Source of the DNA: Vibrio metoecus
GTDB taxonomy: Bacteria > Pseudomonadota > Gammaproteobacteria > Enterobacterales > Vibrionaceae
Assembly (NCBI RefSeq): GCF_000696385.1
Contig: NZ_JJMN01000010.1
Coordinates: 1 to 64,000, forward strand
Direction: 5' to 3'
DNA: 64,000 nt
This document shows positions 40,034 to 49,223 of this stretch, piece after piece. Below the pieces are notes generated by a model that saw only the letters and a program-made list of their open reading frames with translations, was not told the DNA's origin and made no database searches. Numbering within the stretch: the first letter of the stretch is position 1; every line of letters begins with the position of its first letter. A program made the translations under genes and the position numbers.

Positions 40034-41846
40034 GCGGCTTCTCCAAATAAGGTAAAATCATCGTGACCTCACAGCCATGAGGAGACAATGAGCGTAAGGC
40101 TAAACTGCCTTGGTGTCTTTCTATCACGTCACGGCAAATGGCTAGGCCTAGCCCTAAGCCGTCACTTTTTGTGGTGTAAAAGGCTTGTTGAACGGTGTCA
40201 CTCGACTCACTCAACCCAATTCCATTATCGATGATATCGATGATCACTTGGTCATCGCAGAAACTGACATGCAAATCGACATAGCACTTATAGGTACAAT
40301 CTCGCCCGCTGATGCAGGCATCTTTGGCATTGGTCAGCAAGTTGAGTAGCACCTGCTGCAGGCCTGTAGCATCGGCATAAATCGGCTCTGCCTCTCCGGA
40401 ATACAGCACCGCCAATTCAATTTGATGGCGCTGAAACTCGTAATCGACCAGTTTGATGGACTCATCGATCAATTGCGGTAAATCCACCCAACTTTTTTGA
40501 GTCGGTTGCCTATGGATTAAGGAGCGTAAGCGTTGAATGATGTTACTTGCCGTATCCACTTGCTGCTGGATTTTTTGAAAAATCGGCATGAGCACTTCTG
40601 GAGGAGTGCCTTGCTCCATACGTAACTGAACACCCTGACTGTAATTTTTGATCGCCGCCAGCGGTTGATTAAGCTCGTGAGCCAAGCTGCTACCCAGTTC
40701 CCCGACGATGGTGATGCGCTGTGCATGTTCCAACATGGCACTTTTATGGCGTAAATCGTTCAGTGTTGCACGTAACTGCTCACGGCTGCGTTTAAATTTC
40801 CATTCCAACCAGAAATGGTACGCCGTCAGTAATAGTAACGTCAGTAACCCGGCTATAGTGACAGTTTGGTTTTTGTATAACCACTCTTTGACTTTCTGGG
40901 ATAACGGCTTTTGCAGAGGATGCAGATCCAAGTGATGATAGACTTTATCCACATTCACACTCGGGGCGGGCAGCATCCAACCTTTGTTTTGGGCGGCGGC
41001 GGCCGCCGCATGATCAGACGGCATATCAAACAAGGCTTGCGCCACTTTTTGCCCGACCTCCAACGGAGCACGCTCCGTCATTGCCAATGTCCAATTCGGA
41101 TACAACGGCGTACTCACTGTACACACTGAGTTTTCAGGATGAGAGGCATTCAGCACGCGCACGGAATGACGCTCCACTTTGCCCTCTTTGATCATGTGCT
41201 CCAACGTACATGCCGGAACAATCGCTACATCGACTTGCTTTTCAAGCACATCAAGGATCAGGTTATCTGTCGGTGGGCCTTTAAATTCCAGATTGTCAAA
41301 AAACCGCGCATGGTAATACCCTAATTGATCCAGTTCATAACGTAAGGCGAGAAAACCACCAAACGCTTTTTCTGATACAGCAGCCATGTGCGCTTTTTCA
41401 ATATCTTTCAGGGTTTTATATGATGAGTCTTGGCGCACAACCACCACTGATGCAATCGAACGGTTGGGGCTTTGGCTAAATTCGGTTTTCTGCGTGGCCA
41501 ACCAATGAATGGGGTACTCGCGCGCCAATTTGGTCGCTTGCCCCGGACTGGTCAGAATAAAGTCGAGGCGATTATGTAGGAATGCTTCTTCCAGTTGGTC
41601 AAAATCGTAAGTATGTAAATTGAAGTGATAATCTGAATTTTGCTTCGCCAACCAATCCATCGTTGGTTGCCAAGTCTGCCGCGCATTTGAGTGACCGCGT
41701 AACGCAAGAATGCCTACATCAAAGGCTGTTCGTTGCTGATGGCCTGCGGTGCAGACCATAGAAACCACCCACACGCTGATACCCAGTATTACTTTTGACC
41801 CAAATCGATTCACAAACCACACAACCCTAAAACAGTGGACGCGCAT
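40023..41846 (-). CDS. Sensor histidine kinase with PhnD-like periplasmic domain (TtrS-like)
   Basis: A 607-aa sensor. An N-terminal membrane/signal segment is followed by a periplasmic binding domain of the PhnD type (about residues 40-290, with FDVGILALRGHSNARQTWQP and DVLEKQVDVAIVPACTLEHM). One transmembrane helix is TVTIAGLLTLLLLTAYHFWL. The HisKA box GELGSSLAHELNQPLAAIKN carries the phosphorylated His, and the ATPase domain has LLNLLTNAKDA, DIIDNGIGL and SDGLGLGLAICRDV. This architecture is that of TtrS, which senses tetrathionate in Salmonella. Start chosen at ATG 41846; a GTG at 41870 is also possible. Confidence 0.9.
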   Translation of the reverse strand: MRVHCFRVVWFVNRFGSKVILGISVWVVSMVCTAGHQQRTAFDVGILALRGHSNARQTWQPTMDWLAKQNSDYHFNLHTYDFDQLEEAFLHNRLDFILTSPGQATKLAREYPIHWLATQKTEFSQSPNRSIASVVVVRQDSSYKTLKDIEKAHMAAVSEKAFGGFLALRYELDQLGYYHARFFDNLEFKGPPTDNLILDVLEKQVDVAIVPACTLEHMIKEGKVERHSVRVLNASHPENSVCTVSTPLYPNWTLAMTERAPLEVGQKVAQALFDMPSDHAAAAAAQNKGWMLPAPSVNVDKVYHHLDLHPLQKPLSQKVKEWLYKNQTVTIAGLLTLLLLTAYHFWLEWKFKRSREQLRATLNDLRHKSAMLEHAQRITIVGELGSSLAHELNQPLAAIKNYSQGVQLRMEQGTPPEVLMPIFQKIQQQVDTASNIIQRLRSLIHRQPTQKSWVDLPQLIDESIKLVDYEFQRHQIELAVLYSGEAEPIYADATGLQQVLLNLLTNAKDACISGRDCTYKCYVDLHVSFCDDQVIIDIIDNGIGLSESSDTVQQAFYTTKSDGLGLGLAICRDVIERHQGSLALRSLSPHGCEVTMILPYLEKPHVS

Positions 41847-41900
41847 TTTAGCACCAACCCCCCTATTCACTTTGTTGCGTCAGATCAATCCCATCGCATT

Positions 41901-41918
41901 ATTGTGGTTTACCACAAT
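41901..41918. promoter_or_regulatory. Perfect palindrome between the sensor and rhodanese operons
   Basis: ATTGTGGT-TT-ACCACAAT is an 18-bp perfect inverted repeat (8-bp arms, 2-bp centre) followed closely by another AGTGGTA half-site. It lies about 55 bases upstream of the sensor start and 183 bases upstream of the rhodanese start. It is the best candidate binding site for the LuxR-type regulator encoded at 39431-40033. Confidence 0.6.
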
Positions 41919-42100
41919 AGTGGTAGTTCATCGAATTACGCAAAATCCGACCCCAGTTAGAAGTCGGTGGCCCTCTTGCCATATCAGAGCACCTCATACA
42001 AACGATAAAGCTCATTAACCCACTTCATCCTGATTTCGAATTCCGCCTGCTGAGCTTCTGGCTTGGCAGGAAATTTTTAAAATCTAATGGAAGCAATGCA

Positions 42101-43084
42101 ATGAAGAAGTCAACAATTGCCTTGGGGATCTTAGCGGCAACCGTCGCTATTGGTTACCCAACGTACAAGGCGATGTTTTCCACACCGGTAGTCACGGTTG
42201 ATGCCGCTCAGCAAGCGGATAAATTCGCCAGCTATGCACACCCTGAACATTTCATCTCCCCTGTCCAGCTCAAGACACTGATGGATAGCCAAGCCAATGT
42301 GGTGGTTATCGGGGCGCTCAATCCTCTCAAGCCTGACGCACCAATTTCTGGCTCTCACACTTTGTGGCGTAACGACTATTCTGCCGCGAAAGGGGAATAT
42401 GACTTTGATGGCATGCGCAATAGCAGTAATGACATGGCCAAAATGCTCGGTGAATTTGGCGCAACGGCACAGTCCACGATCGTGGTCTATGCTGCGGGAT
42501 CACACCATGATGCAGCTCGCCTTTACTGGCAGATCCAAGGCTTAGGTCATCAAGACGTTCGTTACCTTGATGGGGGTTTGAATGCATGGCTAGGCGCCGG
42601 CCTACCTACTGGTGATGAAGCAGAGAAAATCTCAGGTGTGACTTACCAAGCTCCTAACCCAGCGCAAGAAGCGAACACCCTTGCCACACTCGAAATGGTG
42701 GTCGCGGCTCAAAATAATCCGGATTGGGTCATCATCGATACCCGTGGCACAGAAGAGTTTGCAGGAACCACCACCGTCACTGGCGCATTTGGTCCAGGCA
42801 CGATTCCTGGCAGCGTTCACATCAACTGGACTGAGGCTCTCAACAAAGACACCACGCTAAAAACCGCTCAAGAACTGCAAGCCGTCTATGGCGACTTGGT
42901 GAAAGGCAAGAAAGTGATCGCGTTTTGTCAATCTGGCGTCCGTTCCGCCCACACCACCATGGTGTTAGCCGACATTCTGGGTGCGCAAGAAGTCTACAAC
43001 TATGACGGTTCATGGATTGAATACAGCCATGCACATTATGAGCAGCAGCACCCTGAAGTGGTCGTTCTCAACGGCAAAAGCTAA
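42101..43084 (+). CDS. Exported tandem rhodanese (thiosulfate sulfurtransferase-like)
   Basis: A 327-aa protein with an N-terminal membrane/signal segment (KKSTIALGILAATVAIGYPT) and two rhodanese domains. The second has the active-site loop VIAFCQSGVRSAHT with the sulfur-carrying Cys; the first has VVYAAGSHHDAARL and lacks Cys, so it is structural. E. coli YnjE is a comparable periplasmic rhodanese. It is the first gene of the operon, which implies that sulfane sulfur is the chemistry handled. Confidence 0.9.
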   Translation: MKKSTIALGILAATVAIGYPTYKAMFSTPVVTVDAAQQADKFASYAHPEHFISPVQLKTLMDSQANVVVIGALNPLKPDAPISGSHTLWRNDYSAAKGEYDFDGMRNSSNDMAKMLGEFGATAQSTIVVYAAGSHHDAARLYWQIQGLGHQDVRYLDGGLNAWLGAGLPTGDEAEKISGVTYQAPNPAQEANTLATLEMVVAAQNNPDWVIIDTRGTEEFAGTTTVTGAFGPGTIPGSVHINWTEALNKDTTLKTAQELQAVYGDLVKGKKVIAFCQSGVRSAHTTMVLADILGAQEVYNYDGSWIEYSHAHYEQQHPEVVVLNGKS

Positions 43085-43105
43085 TCAACACGGGATACCC
43101 ATTGA

Positions 43106-44902
43106 ATGAACAAGGTAATTTTTAGCCAAAAGCTGTATGACACAGCACAGATGATTGTTGATGGCTGTATGGGCGATGCCGATCCAGCGTGTCAAACCGC
43201 TTGCCCAATGCACACCGATGTAAAACAGTACGTTCGCTTAGCGGGCGAAGGGTTATACCAAGAAGCACTGGACGTAATCCGTAGCAAACTGTTTTTGCCA
43301 CAAACCCTAGGCCGTATTTGTGCGCATCCTTGTGAAGCCGCTTGCCGCCGTAATACGGAATTCAAACAACCGATCAGCGTGGCGGGCATCAAACGTTTTG
43401 TAGCGGAGAAAATGGATCAGCAAGCGCACTGGGATCTCACCATTGCTCCTGCGACGCACAAACACGTTGCGATTGTCGGTGCAGGCCCTGCGGGCGCTCA
43501 AGCCGCCATTGAACTGCGCCGTTTAGGCCACCAAGTGACCATCTACGAAAAACTCGAAGTGTACGGCGGCATGATGCGTGTCGGCATTCCTGAGTACCGT
43601 CTTCCTCGCAACGTCATCGATTTTGAATACCACTACCTCAAGATGCTGGGCATCGAAACCCGTTTTGGTGTGGAAATTGGCCGTGATATTTCATTCCAAC
43701 AGCTGCGCGATGAACATGATGCGGTCATTCTGGCTCATGGTGCGCACATCGGTTCAATCATTCCTCTGCCAGGTCATCAAAGTGAAGGTGTGTTCTCTGC
43801 AGTGGAATACCTCAAAGAGATCGCAGAAACCCAACAATTCCCACGCTCAGGTCAACGTGTGATGGTGATTGGTGGTGGTGACGTAGCGATGGACTGTGCA
43901 CGTTCTTCATGGCGTATTGGCGCAAGCGACGTATTCCAGTGCTCACTAGAAGCCATGGATGCTCTTCCTGCGAGCCAGATCGAGATTGATGAAGCGCAAG
44001 AAGAAGGCGTGGAATTCCATGCTGGTTGGGGACCTGTCGCGATTGAGCATGAAAATGGCAAAGTGACTGGCATTACGCTCAAGCGCGTACTTTCGATCTT
44101 CAACGAGCAAGGTCAATTCGCGCCACAATACAGCGAAGAGAGCAAAACCATCTTGGTGGATACGGTGATTTTCGCCACCGGTCAAGTCGTGGCAGATATT
44201 ACTGATGGCGCACTCGAACAAACCCGTGGCGGCCGTTATGTGGTGGATCAACAGACTCTCGCCACTCAGCTTGATGATGTATTTGTGGCGGGCGATGCCT
44301 GTGGCGGTAACATCGTGATCCAAGCGATGGCGCTTGGTCGTAAAGCGGCATTCAGTGTTGAACGTTACTTGAATCAGGTTGCCCTCACTGAAGGCCGTGA
44401 CTTTGTTCAAGAGTACAGCTACCCATCACGTTTGGATGTACCACTTCCGAAAGGCACTGTAGACCAACCGCGTTTGCATGGTGAACTGCGCGATGCCGAG
44501 GAGCGTAAACGCGATTTCGCTCAAGTCGATTTTGGGTTTAGCGAAGAGCAAATCCGCCAAGAAGCCTCACGCTGCCTGCAATGTAGCTGCAAACTGTGTA
44601 TGTCGGAATGCATCATGATGAACGATTTCGGCGACTGTCCGAAAACCCTGTTCAGCGACTTTATTGACTCACAAGAGATGGATCCGCTACTGGCTTACTC
44701 TTGCAATGCTTGCGATCAGTGCACCATCGTTTGTCCGAAAGATTTCCCAATGAAAGAGATGTTCCTTGGCGCGCGTGCCGATTTCGTAAAAGCCAACAAT
44801 GGCGAGTCTCCAATGCCGGGGCATAAAGCGATCAACATGCACCAAAAACTAGGCTTTTCAAAACTCTTCACCATGGCCAAACGCACAGGAGCAGCAAAAT
44901 GA
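43106..44902 (+). CDS. GltD-like FAD/Fe-S NAD(P)H oxidoreductase
   Basis: A 598-aa electron-transfer flavoprotein. The N-terminal Fe-S domain of the dihydropyrimidine dehydrogenase/GltD type has CQTACPMHTDVKQYV, GRICAHPCEAACRR and TEFKQPISVAGIKRF. An FAD-binding Rossmann fold (VAIVGAGPAGAQAAIELRRL) and an NAD(P)H-binding one (VMVIGGGDVAMDCARSSWRI) follow, with the GltD signature DVFVAGDACGG. A C-terminal ferredoxin-like cysteine region has LQCSCKLCMSECIMMNDFG and SCNACDQCTIVCPKDFP. No glutamate synthase large subunit is present, so it is not GltD. The stop overlaps the CCG gene, suggesting the two form one complex. Confidence 0.9.
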   Translation: MNKVIFSQKLYDTAQMIVDGCMGDADPACQTACPMHTDVKQYVRLAGEGLYQEALDVIRSKLFLPQTLGRICAHPCEAACRRNTEFKQPISVAGIKRFVAEKMDQQAHWDLTIAPATHKHVAIVGAGPAGAQAAIELRRLGHQVTIYEKLEVYGGMMRVGIPEYRLPRNVIDFEYHYLKMLGIETRFGVEIGRDISFQQLRDEHDAVILAHGAHIGSIIPLPGHQSEGVFSAVEYLKEIAETQQFPRSGQRVMVIGGGDVAMDCARSSWRIGASDVFQCSLEAMDALPASQIEIDEAQEEGVEFHAGWGPVAIEHENGKVTGITLKRVLSIFNEQGQFAPQYSEESKTILVDTVIFATGQVVADITDGALEQTRGGRYVVDQQTLATQLDDVFVAGDACGGNIVIQAMALGRKAAFSVERYLNQVALTEGRDFVQEYSYPSRLDVPLPKGTVDQPRLHGELRDAEERKRDFAQVDFGFSEEQIRQEASRCLQCSCKLCMSECIMMNDFGDCPKTLFSDFIDSQEMDPLLAYSCNACDQCTIVCPKDFPMKEMFLGARADFVKANNGESPMPGHKAINMHQKLGFSKLFTMAKRTGAAK

Positions 44903-45669
44903 GCAATAAAGTGTTTATGCCGGGATGCAGCTTGCCATCCTACTATCCAGAAGGTGTGGCCGCGATTGCGTCTTACCTAAAACAAGTCTTCCCAGAGATG
45001 GGCGCTGTTCAAAAATGTTGTGGCAAACCAACTGCAGCGATTGGTCAAACTGACCTTTTCAAACAGCGTTACGGTCAACTGCAAGCCGATTTCGACAAGT
45101 TAGAAGCCGAAGAAGTGATTGTGGCGTGTCAAAGCTGCTACGGAATGATCAAAAAAGCCGGAGCAAAACAAAAACCGCTTTCACTTTGGAAACTGCTGCC
45201 ACAAATCGGTCTGCCAGAAGAACTGCGTGGCAAAGCCAAACACAGTGACGTGGTGTTTACCATTCACGACTCCTGTTCAACACGCTACGAACAAGAGCTG
45301 CAAGACGGTATCCGTTGGATCCTAAACGAGCTGGGCTACAAAACGGTGGAACCAGAACACACCCGTGAGAACACACGCTGTTGTGGCTTTGGCGGCATGG
45401 TGGTACCCGCCAACCCAGATGTGGCTAACCGTGTGATTCAACGTCGAGTTGATGAGTTTGAAACCGATTATGTGGTGGTGTACTGCGCCGCCTGTCGCGC
45501 CTCGATGATGGGGGTTGGCACGCAAGCATGGCACATCCTTGATCTAATGTTTGGCCCGGTTGTGATGCGTGGTGATGAAGCACCTGTAAACGTACTGGCT
45601 AGCCCAGTCAAAGCTTGGTTTAACCGCTACAAATCGAAAGCCGGCCTCATCAAATGTATGTCTGTGTAA
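44899..45669 (+). CDS. HdrB-like CCG-domain protein
   Basis: A 256-aa protein with two cysteine-rich (CCG) domains as in heterodisulfide reductase subunit B, GlpC and LldE. Domain one shows VFMPGCSLPSYYPEG, VQKCCGKPTAAIG and VACQSCYGMIKKAG; domain two shows IHDSCSTRYEQ, RCCGFGGMVVPANP and YCAACRASMMG. In HdrB these cysteines bind non-cubane Fe-S clusters that reduce a disulfide. It overlaps the flavoprotein gene by 4 bases. I infer that electrons from NAD(P)H pass through the flavoprotein to a disulfide-type substrate. Confidence 0.88.
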   Translation: MSNKVFMPGCSLPSYYPEGVAAIASYLKQVFPEMGAVQKCCGKPTAAIGQTDLFKQRYGQLQADFDKLEAEEVIVACQSCYGMIKKAGAKQKPLSLWKLLPQIGLPEELRGKAKHSDVVFTIHDSCSTRYEQELQDGIRWILNELGYKTVEPEHTRENTRCCGFGGMVVPANPDVANRVIQRRVDEFETDYVVVYCAACRASMMGVGTQAWHILDLMFGPVVMRGDEAPVNVLASPVKAWFNRYKSKAGLIKCMSV

Positions 45670-45696
45670 GCGCTCTGAATAAGGAAATGTAACACC

Positions 45697-46377
45697 ATGA
45701 AATTTTTGAAATTGGCTATTTTAGCCGCTGTGATTGGCCTAAATTCTGTTTGCTGCAAAAACAAAACAGGAATTCTTGAAATCATTACTGACATCAAGAG
45801 CCTACAAAACTGGATCGCGGGTTTTGGCTTCTGGGGCTATTTTGTGTTTGTGGCCACCTTCGTCTTCGCTTGTGTCTTTTTGCTACCAGGCAGCGCATTC
45901 ACCATTGTGGCTGGCATCGTGTTTGGCCCAATTAAAGGCGGGATTTTAGCGCTGTTCTCTGCCACGTTAGGCGCGGTTGCCGCGTTTGTCGTAGCGCGTT
46001 TTCTGCTGCGTAATACCATCATGAAAAAGTTCGGCGATAACCCGATCTTCAAAAAGATTGATGATGGCGTTGCTCAAAACGGTACTAGCTTTTTGATCCT
46101 GACTCGTTTGGTGCCGGTGTTCCCGTTCAGCCTACAAAACTATGCATACGGTCTGACCAGCCTTAATCTGGGTACTTACGCGATTGTTTCACTGCTCACA
46201 ATGGCTCCGGGCGCTTTCATCTTCGCTTACATGGCGGGGGACATTGCGACCAATGGCGTTTCCGCCATGCTGTTGGTGAAATTCGCCGCTGCAGGTTTGG
46301 TTCTGTTTGGTATGTCTTTGATTCCAAAATACATCGCCAAGAAAAAAGGCATTAACATGGCTGACCTAGCCAAGTAA
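45697..46377 (+). CDS. TVP38/TMEM64-family membrane protein
   Basis: A 226-aa VTT/DedA-related membrane protein. Signature parts are VFLLPGSAFTIVAGIVFGPI, GAVAAFVVARFLLR and RLVPVFPFSLQNYAYGLTSL. Its relatives YdjX and YdjZ of E. coli lie near rhodanese ynjE and the ynjBCD transporter, giving a similar neighbourhood. It probably handles a small molecule or lipid in the inner membrane; the exact role is unknown. It is the last gene before a strong terminator. Confidence 0.88.
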   Translation: MKFLKLAILAAVIGLNSVCCKNKTGILEIITDIKSLQNWIAGFGFWGYFVFVATFVFACVFLLPGSAFTIVAGIVFGPIKGGILALFSATLGAVAAFVVARFLLRNTIMKKFGDNPIFKKIDDGVAQNGTSFLILTRLVPVFPFSLQNYAYGLTSLNLGTYAIVSLLTMAPGAFIFAYMAGDIATNGVSAMLLVKFAAAGLVLFGMSLIPKYIAKKKGINMADLAK

Positions 46378-46398
46378 TTGCCTGTTCTCGTAAAAAGT

Positions 46399-46426
46399 AA
46401 GCCGCTTATTCGTAAGCGGCTTTGCT
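46399..46426 (+). terminator. UUCG-loop terminator after the sulfur operon
   Basis: AAGCCGCTTA (46399-46408), tetraloop TTCG, then TAAGCGGCTT (46413-46422): a perfect 10-bp stem with the extra-stable UUCG loop. The following TGCTGTTTT is only a partial U-tract. Confidence 0.82.
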
Positions 46427-46465
46427 GTTTTCCCTCATATGCCTTTTAAGTTGAGAGTTTTGCTT

Positions 46466-48187
46466 ATGTTACGCCTTTTTTACCTGCTGTTTGTGATTGT
46501 CTGCGTGGTGCCGACCTTACCAGGTTTATTGGGTGTCACTGTTGCAGCTTTCGGTTATGTGCCTCCGGTCGGTTTAACCCAGTTCTCATGGTTTGGCTTT
46601 CAAGCGGTGGCACAATGGCATGGCGTGGGACAATCCATCGGCCTAACGATCTTTTCGACGCTGGCTAGCACCTATCTGGCCTGTTTTCTCTGTTTTATGA
46701 TCTTACAAGCCGCATGGACGAGCCGTTACTGGACGAGCATCGAACGCTGCTTATCTCCGTTACTCGCGATGCCGCATGTGGCGTTTGCCATTGGTTTTGC
46801 TTTCTTATTTGATCCCACCGGTCTTGGTGCACGTGTGTTACACGCCTTATTTAGCCAAGGTTTGGGTTATACCCCTAGCGAGATGTCATGGTTCGTAAAT
46901 GATGCCCACGCGCTTGGTTTAGTGATCATGTTGACCTTAAAAGAGCTGCCATTTCTACTACTGATGAGCATTCCACTGCTCAAACAGATCCCGATTGAAA
47001 AAATGCACAAGGCCGGCGCATCACTGGGTTATCAACCGAGTCAATTCTGGTGGAAATGCATTCTGCCACAATGGCTGGTGAAATTGCGCTTTGCGCTGTT
47101 TGCCGTACTGGCTTATGGCGTTTCAGTGGTCGATGTGGCACAAATTTTAGGCCCCACCAACCCACCGACTTTTGCGGTATTGGTTTGGCAGTGGTTTAAA
47201 GAACCCGATTTGTCCTTGTTACCCCGTGCCGCGGCAGGAGCGGTCATCCTCTTTGTTCTTGCTACAGTATTGCTCGGTTTCGCGCTATTGATTGAGCGCG
47301 GCATCACCCAAGGTTGGCGACAATGGCAATACTCAGGCCGTTTTGCAATTGCACTTCCGGGGATATCGCTGTTTGGGGTTCTGTTGGCTTTTACCCTCGG
47401 TTTACTGCCCTTGCTTGGAATATGGAGCATAGCGCAACGCTGGCGCTTTCCCGACCTCCTCCCTAGCCAGTACAGCTTGCGCTTTTGGCTACAAGAGTGG
47501 CAAGGCCTTAGCGCAGCGTTACAGCCAACGCTGATCATTGGACTAATCAGCGCGACTCTGGCGCTATTGCTGGCCATATTGGCGCACGAATACCGCTTAC
47601 GCAATCGACTGGCGGTACCAAGTTACCTGCTAGTTCTACCGATGCTTTTACCTCAACTCTCAATTTTGTTTGGCTTACAGGTGATGACCCTGATCATCGA
47701 CCAAGGCAGTTATGGATTTTGGGTTTGTTGGTCACACCTGTTTTTTGTGTTTCCTCTGGTGTACTTAGCATTAGATGGCCCTTGGCGCAGTTTTAACCCC
47801 AATTTCACGCGTGTAGCGCTTAGCCTTGGAAAATCACCGTGGCAAGCATGGGTACAGGTGAAGCTGCCGATTTTATTTCCTGCAATTGCTTTTGCATGGG
47901 CGGTGGGCCTGAGTGCCAGCTTTGCTCAATACTTACCGACACTGATTTTAGGCGCAGGACGCATCACGACACTCACTACCGAAGCCGTTGCGTTGTCCAG
48001 CGGGTTTGACCGCCGAGTCACTGCGATTTATGCCCTATGGCAAGCCCTGTTACCATGGCTATTTTTCAGTTTAGCCATGCTGCTTGGCACTGTACCTCGC
48101 CGATTAAAACACAAACTTACCTTCCCGAAATTTGCTCTTGTTTCGCCATTTCGCCTCCAATGGAAATGGCAGTTAAGTAACCAGTAA
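46466..48187 (+). CDS. Lone two-domain ABC permease (YnjC/ThiP-like)
   Basis: A 573-aa inner-membrane protein with two fused permease domains and about 12 helices. The EAA-type loops are EKMHKAGASLGYQPSQFWWK and FTRVALSLGKSPWQAWVQVK. It resembles YnjC of E. coli. No binding protein and no ATPase are next to it, which is unusual: the gene ends and an EAL gene follows. Partner subunits must be elsewhere or lost. I start at ATG 46466; a second in-frame ATG is at 46439. It follows the UUCG terminator, so it may have its own promoter. Confidence 0.85.
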   Translation: MLRLFYLLFVIVCVVPTLPGLLGVTVAAFGYVPPVGLTQFSWFGFQAVAQWHGVGQSIGLTIFSTLASTYLACFLCFMILQAAWTSRYWTSIERCLSPLLAMPHVAFAIGFAFLFDPTGLGARVLHALFSQGLGYTPSEMSWFVNDAHALGLVIMLTLKELPFLLLMSIPLLKQIPIEKMHKAGASLGYQPSQFWWKCILPQWLVKLRFALFAVLAYGVSVVDVAQILGPTNPPTFAVLVWQWFKEPDLSLLPRAAAGAVILFVLATVLLGFALLIERGITQGWRQWQYSGRFAIALPGISLFGVLLAFTLGLLPLLGIWSIAQRWRFPDLLPSQYSLRFWLQEWQGLSAALQPTLIIGLISATLALLLAILAHEYRLRNRLAVPSYLLVLPMLLPQLSILFGLQVMTLIIDQGSYGFWVCWSHLFFVFPLVYLALDGPWRSFNPNFTRVALSLGKSPWQAWVQVKLPILFPAIAFAWAVGLSASFAQYLPTLILGAGRITTLTTEAVALSSGFDRRVTAIYALWQALLPWLFFSLAMLLGTVPRRLKHKLTFPKFALVSPFRLQWKWQLSNQ

Positions 48188-48319
48188 ATCGTTTTGATTT
48201 AGAGCAATAAAACAACAAAATCATCAATATGTGGCAGAGAATAGACCCAAAAGTAATAAAACTGTCACATCCAACCTCTACTGTTTCATCCGTTAAATGC
48301 CAAGTCGTAACGGGTCACT

Positions 48320-49204
48320 ATGAACGGTATCCACCCCCACCAAGCTGAATTGAACAATATTTTGCGCCAACAGTGCATCACTCCCCTATTCCAGCCGATT
48401 GTACATCTGGCGAGCGAGCAAGTGCTTGGCTATGAATCGTTAAGCCGTGGCCCCAAACAAAGCCCGCTGCATAGTGCCAATGCGTTGTTTGAAGCCGCCG
48501 AGCAATGCCACCGTTTGCCTGAACTAGAGAAAATTTGTGTGCACAAAGCCGCGGCAGCGTGGTCAACGTTTGGTCTCAATGCACAAATTTTTATCAACCT
48601 CAGCCCAGACATGTTACTGCACTCTCAGCACCATCAATGGGAACTGCCACAGTTAATGCAGCGCCATCATTTATCACCCCACCAGGTGGTATTTGAGATC
48701 TCGGAACGCACTCCAGCTTTGCAATTAGAAGAACTGAAAAGTTCGATCCATCACTTGCAAGCACAGGGTTTTTCAATCGCGATTGATGATATGGGTTCGG
48801 GTTACTCAGGTTTAAAACTGTGGTCTGAACTTCAGCCGGATTTTGTCAAAATTGATCGCTATTTCATCTACAACATCGATAGCAACCCCATCAAGCTCAA
48901 GTTTGTGCGCAGTTTGGTACAACTTTCCCAGCAATTAGGTTGCCAATTGATTGCGGAAGGCGTGGAAACTCGCTCCGAATTGCTGGTGATTGCCGATCTC
49001 GGCATTGATTTAGTGCAAGGCTACTTATTCGGCCACCCTCAACCTACGCCTTTACTGGCTTATCGTGACCATAGATTATCGATTCCTCCCCGCCGCCAGT
49101 TGGAGGTGAATTCGGCAGCAACGCATTCTGAGCAACCGATGCACTTCATTACTCGAGTTCTGGGTGAAGCGCCATTGATTCCGACCGTCTGTAGCCCAAG
49201 CTAA
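48320..49204 (+). CDS. acgA: EAL-domain c-di-GMP phosphodiesterase (AcgA-like)
   Basis: A 294-aa soluble EAL protein. Catalytic set visible: YESLSRG (the EAL motif as ESL), FINLSPDM (Asn), FEISERT (Glu), AIDDMGSGYSGL (Asp-Asp), VKIDR (Lys), AEGVETRSE (Glu) and QGYLFG. So it should be active and degrade c-di-GMP. It lies 19 bases before a diguanylate cyclase gene on the same strand, the pair I take to be acgA-acgB; the symbol is from memory. Confidence 0.9.
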   Translation: MNGIHPHQAELNNILRQQCITPLFQPIVHLASEQVLGYESLSRGPKQSPLHSANALFEAAEQCHRLPELEKICVHKAAAAWSTFGLNAQIFINLSPDMLLHSQHHQWELPQLMQRHHLSPHQVVFEISERTPALQLEELKSSIHHLQAQGFSIAIDDMGSGYSGLKLWSELQPDFVKIDRYFIYNIDSNPIKLKFVRSLVQLSQQLGCQLIAEGVETRSELLVIADLGIDLVQGYLFGHPQPTPLLAYRDHRLSIPPRRQLEVNSAATHSEQPMHFITRVLGEAPLIPTVCSPS

Positions 49205-49223
49205 CCCTTTACCACAGGATGTG

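Noticed and set aside
42030..42100. Sigma-54 promoter before the rhodanese gene (TTGGCAGGAAATTTTT)
   Set aside because: It has a -24-like GG but no GC at the -12 position.
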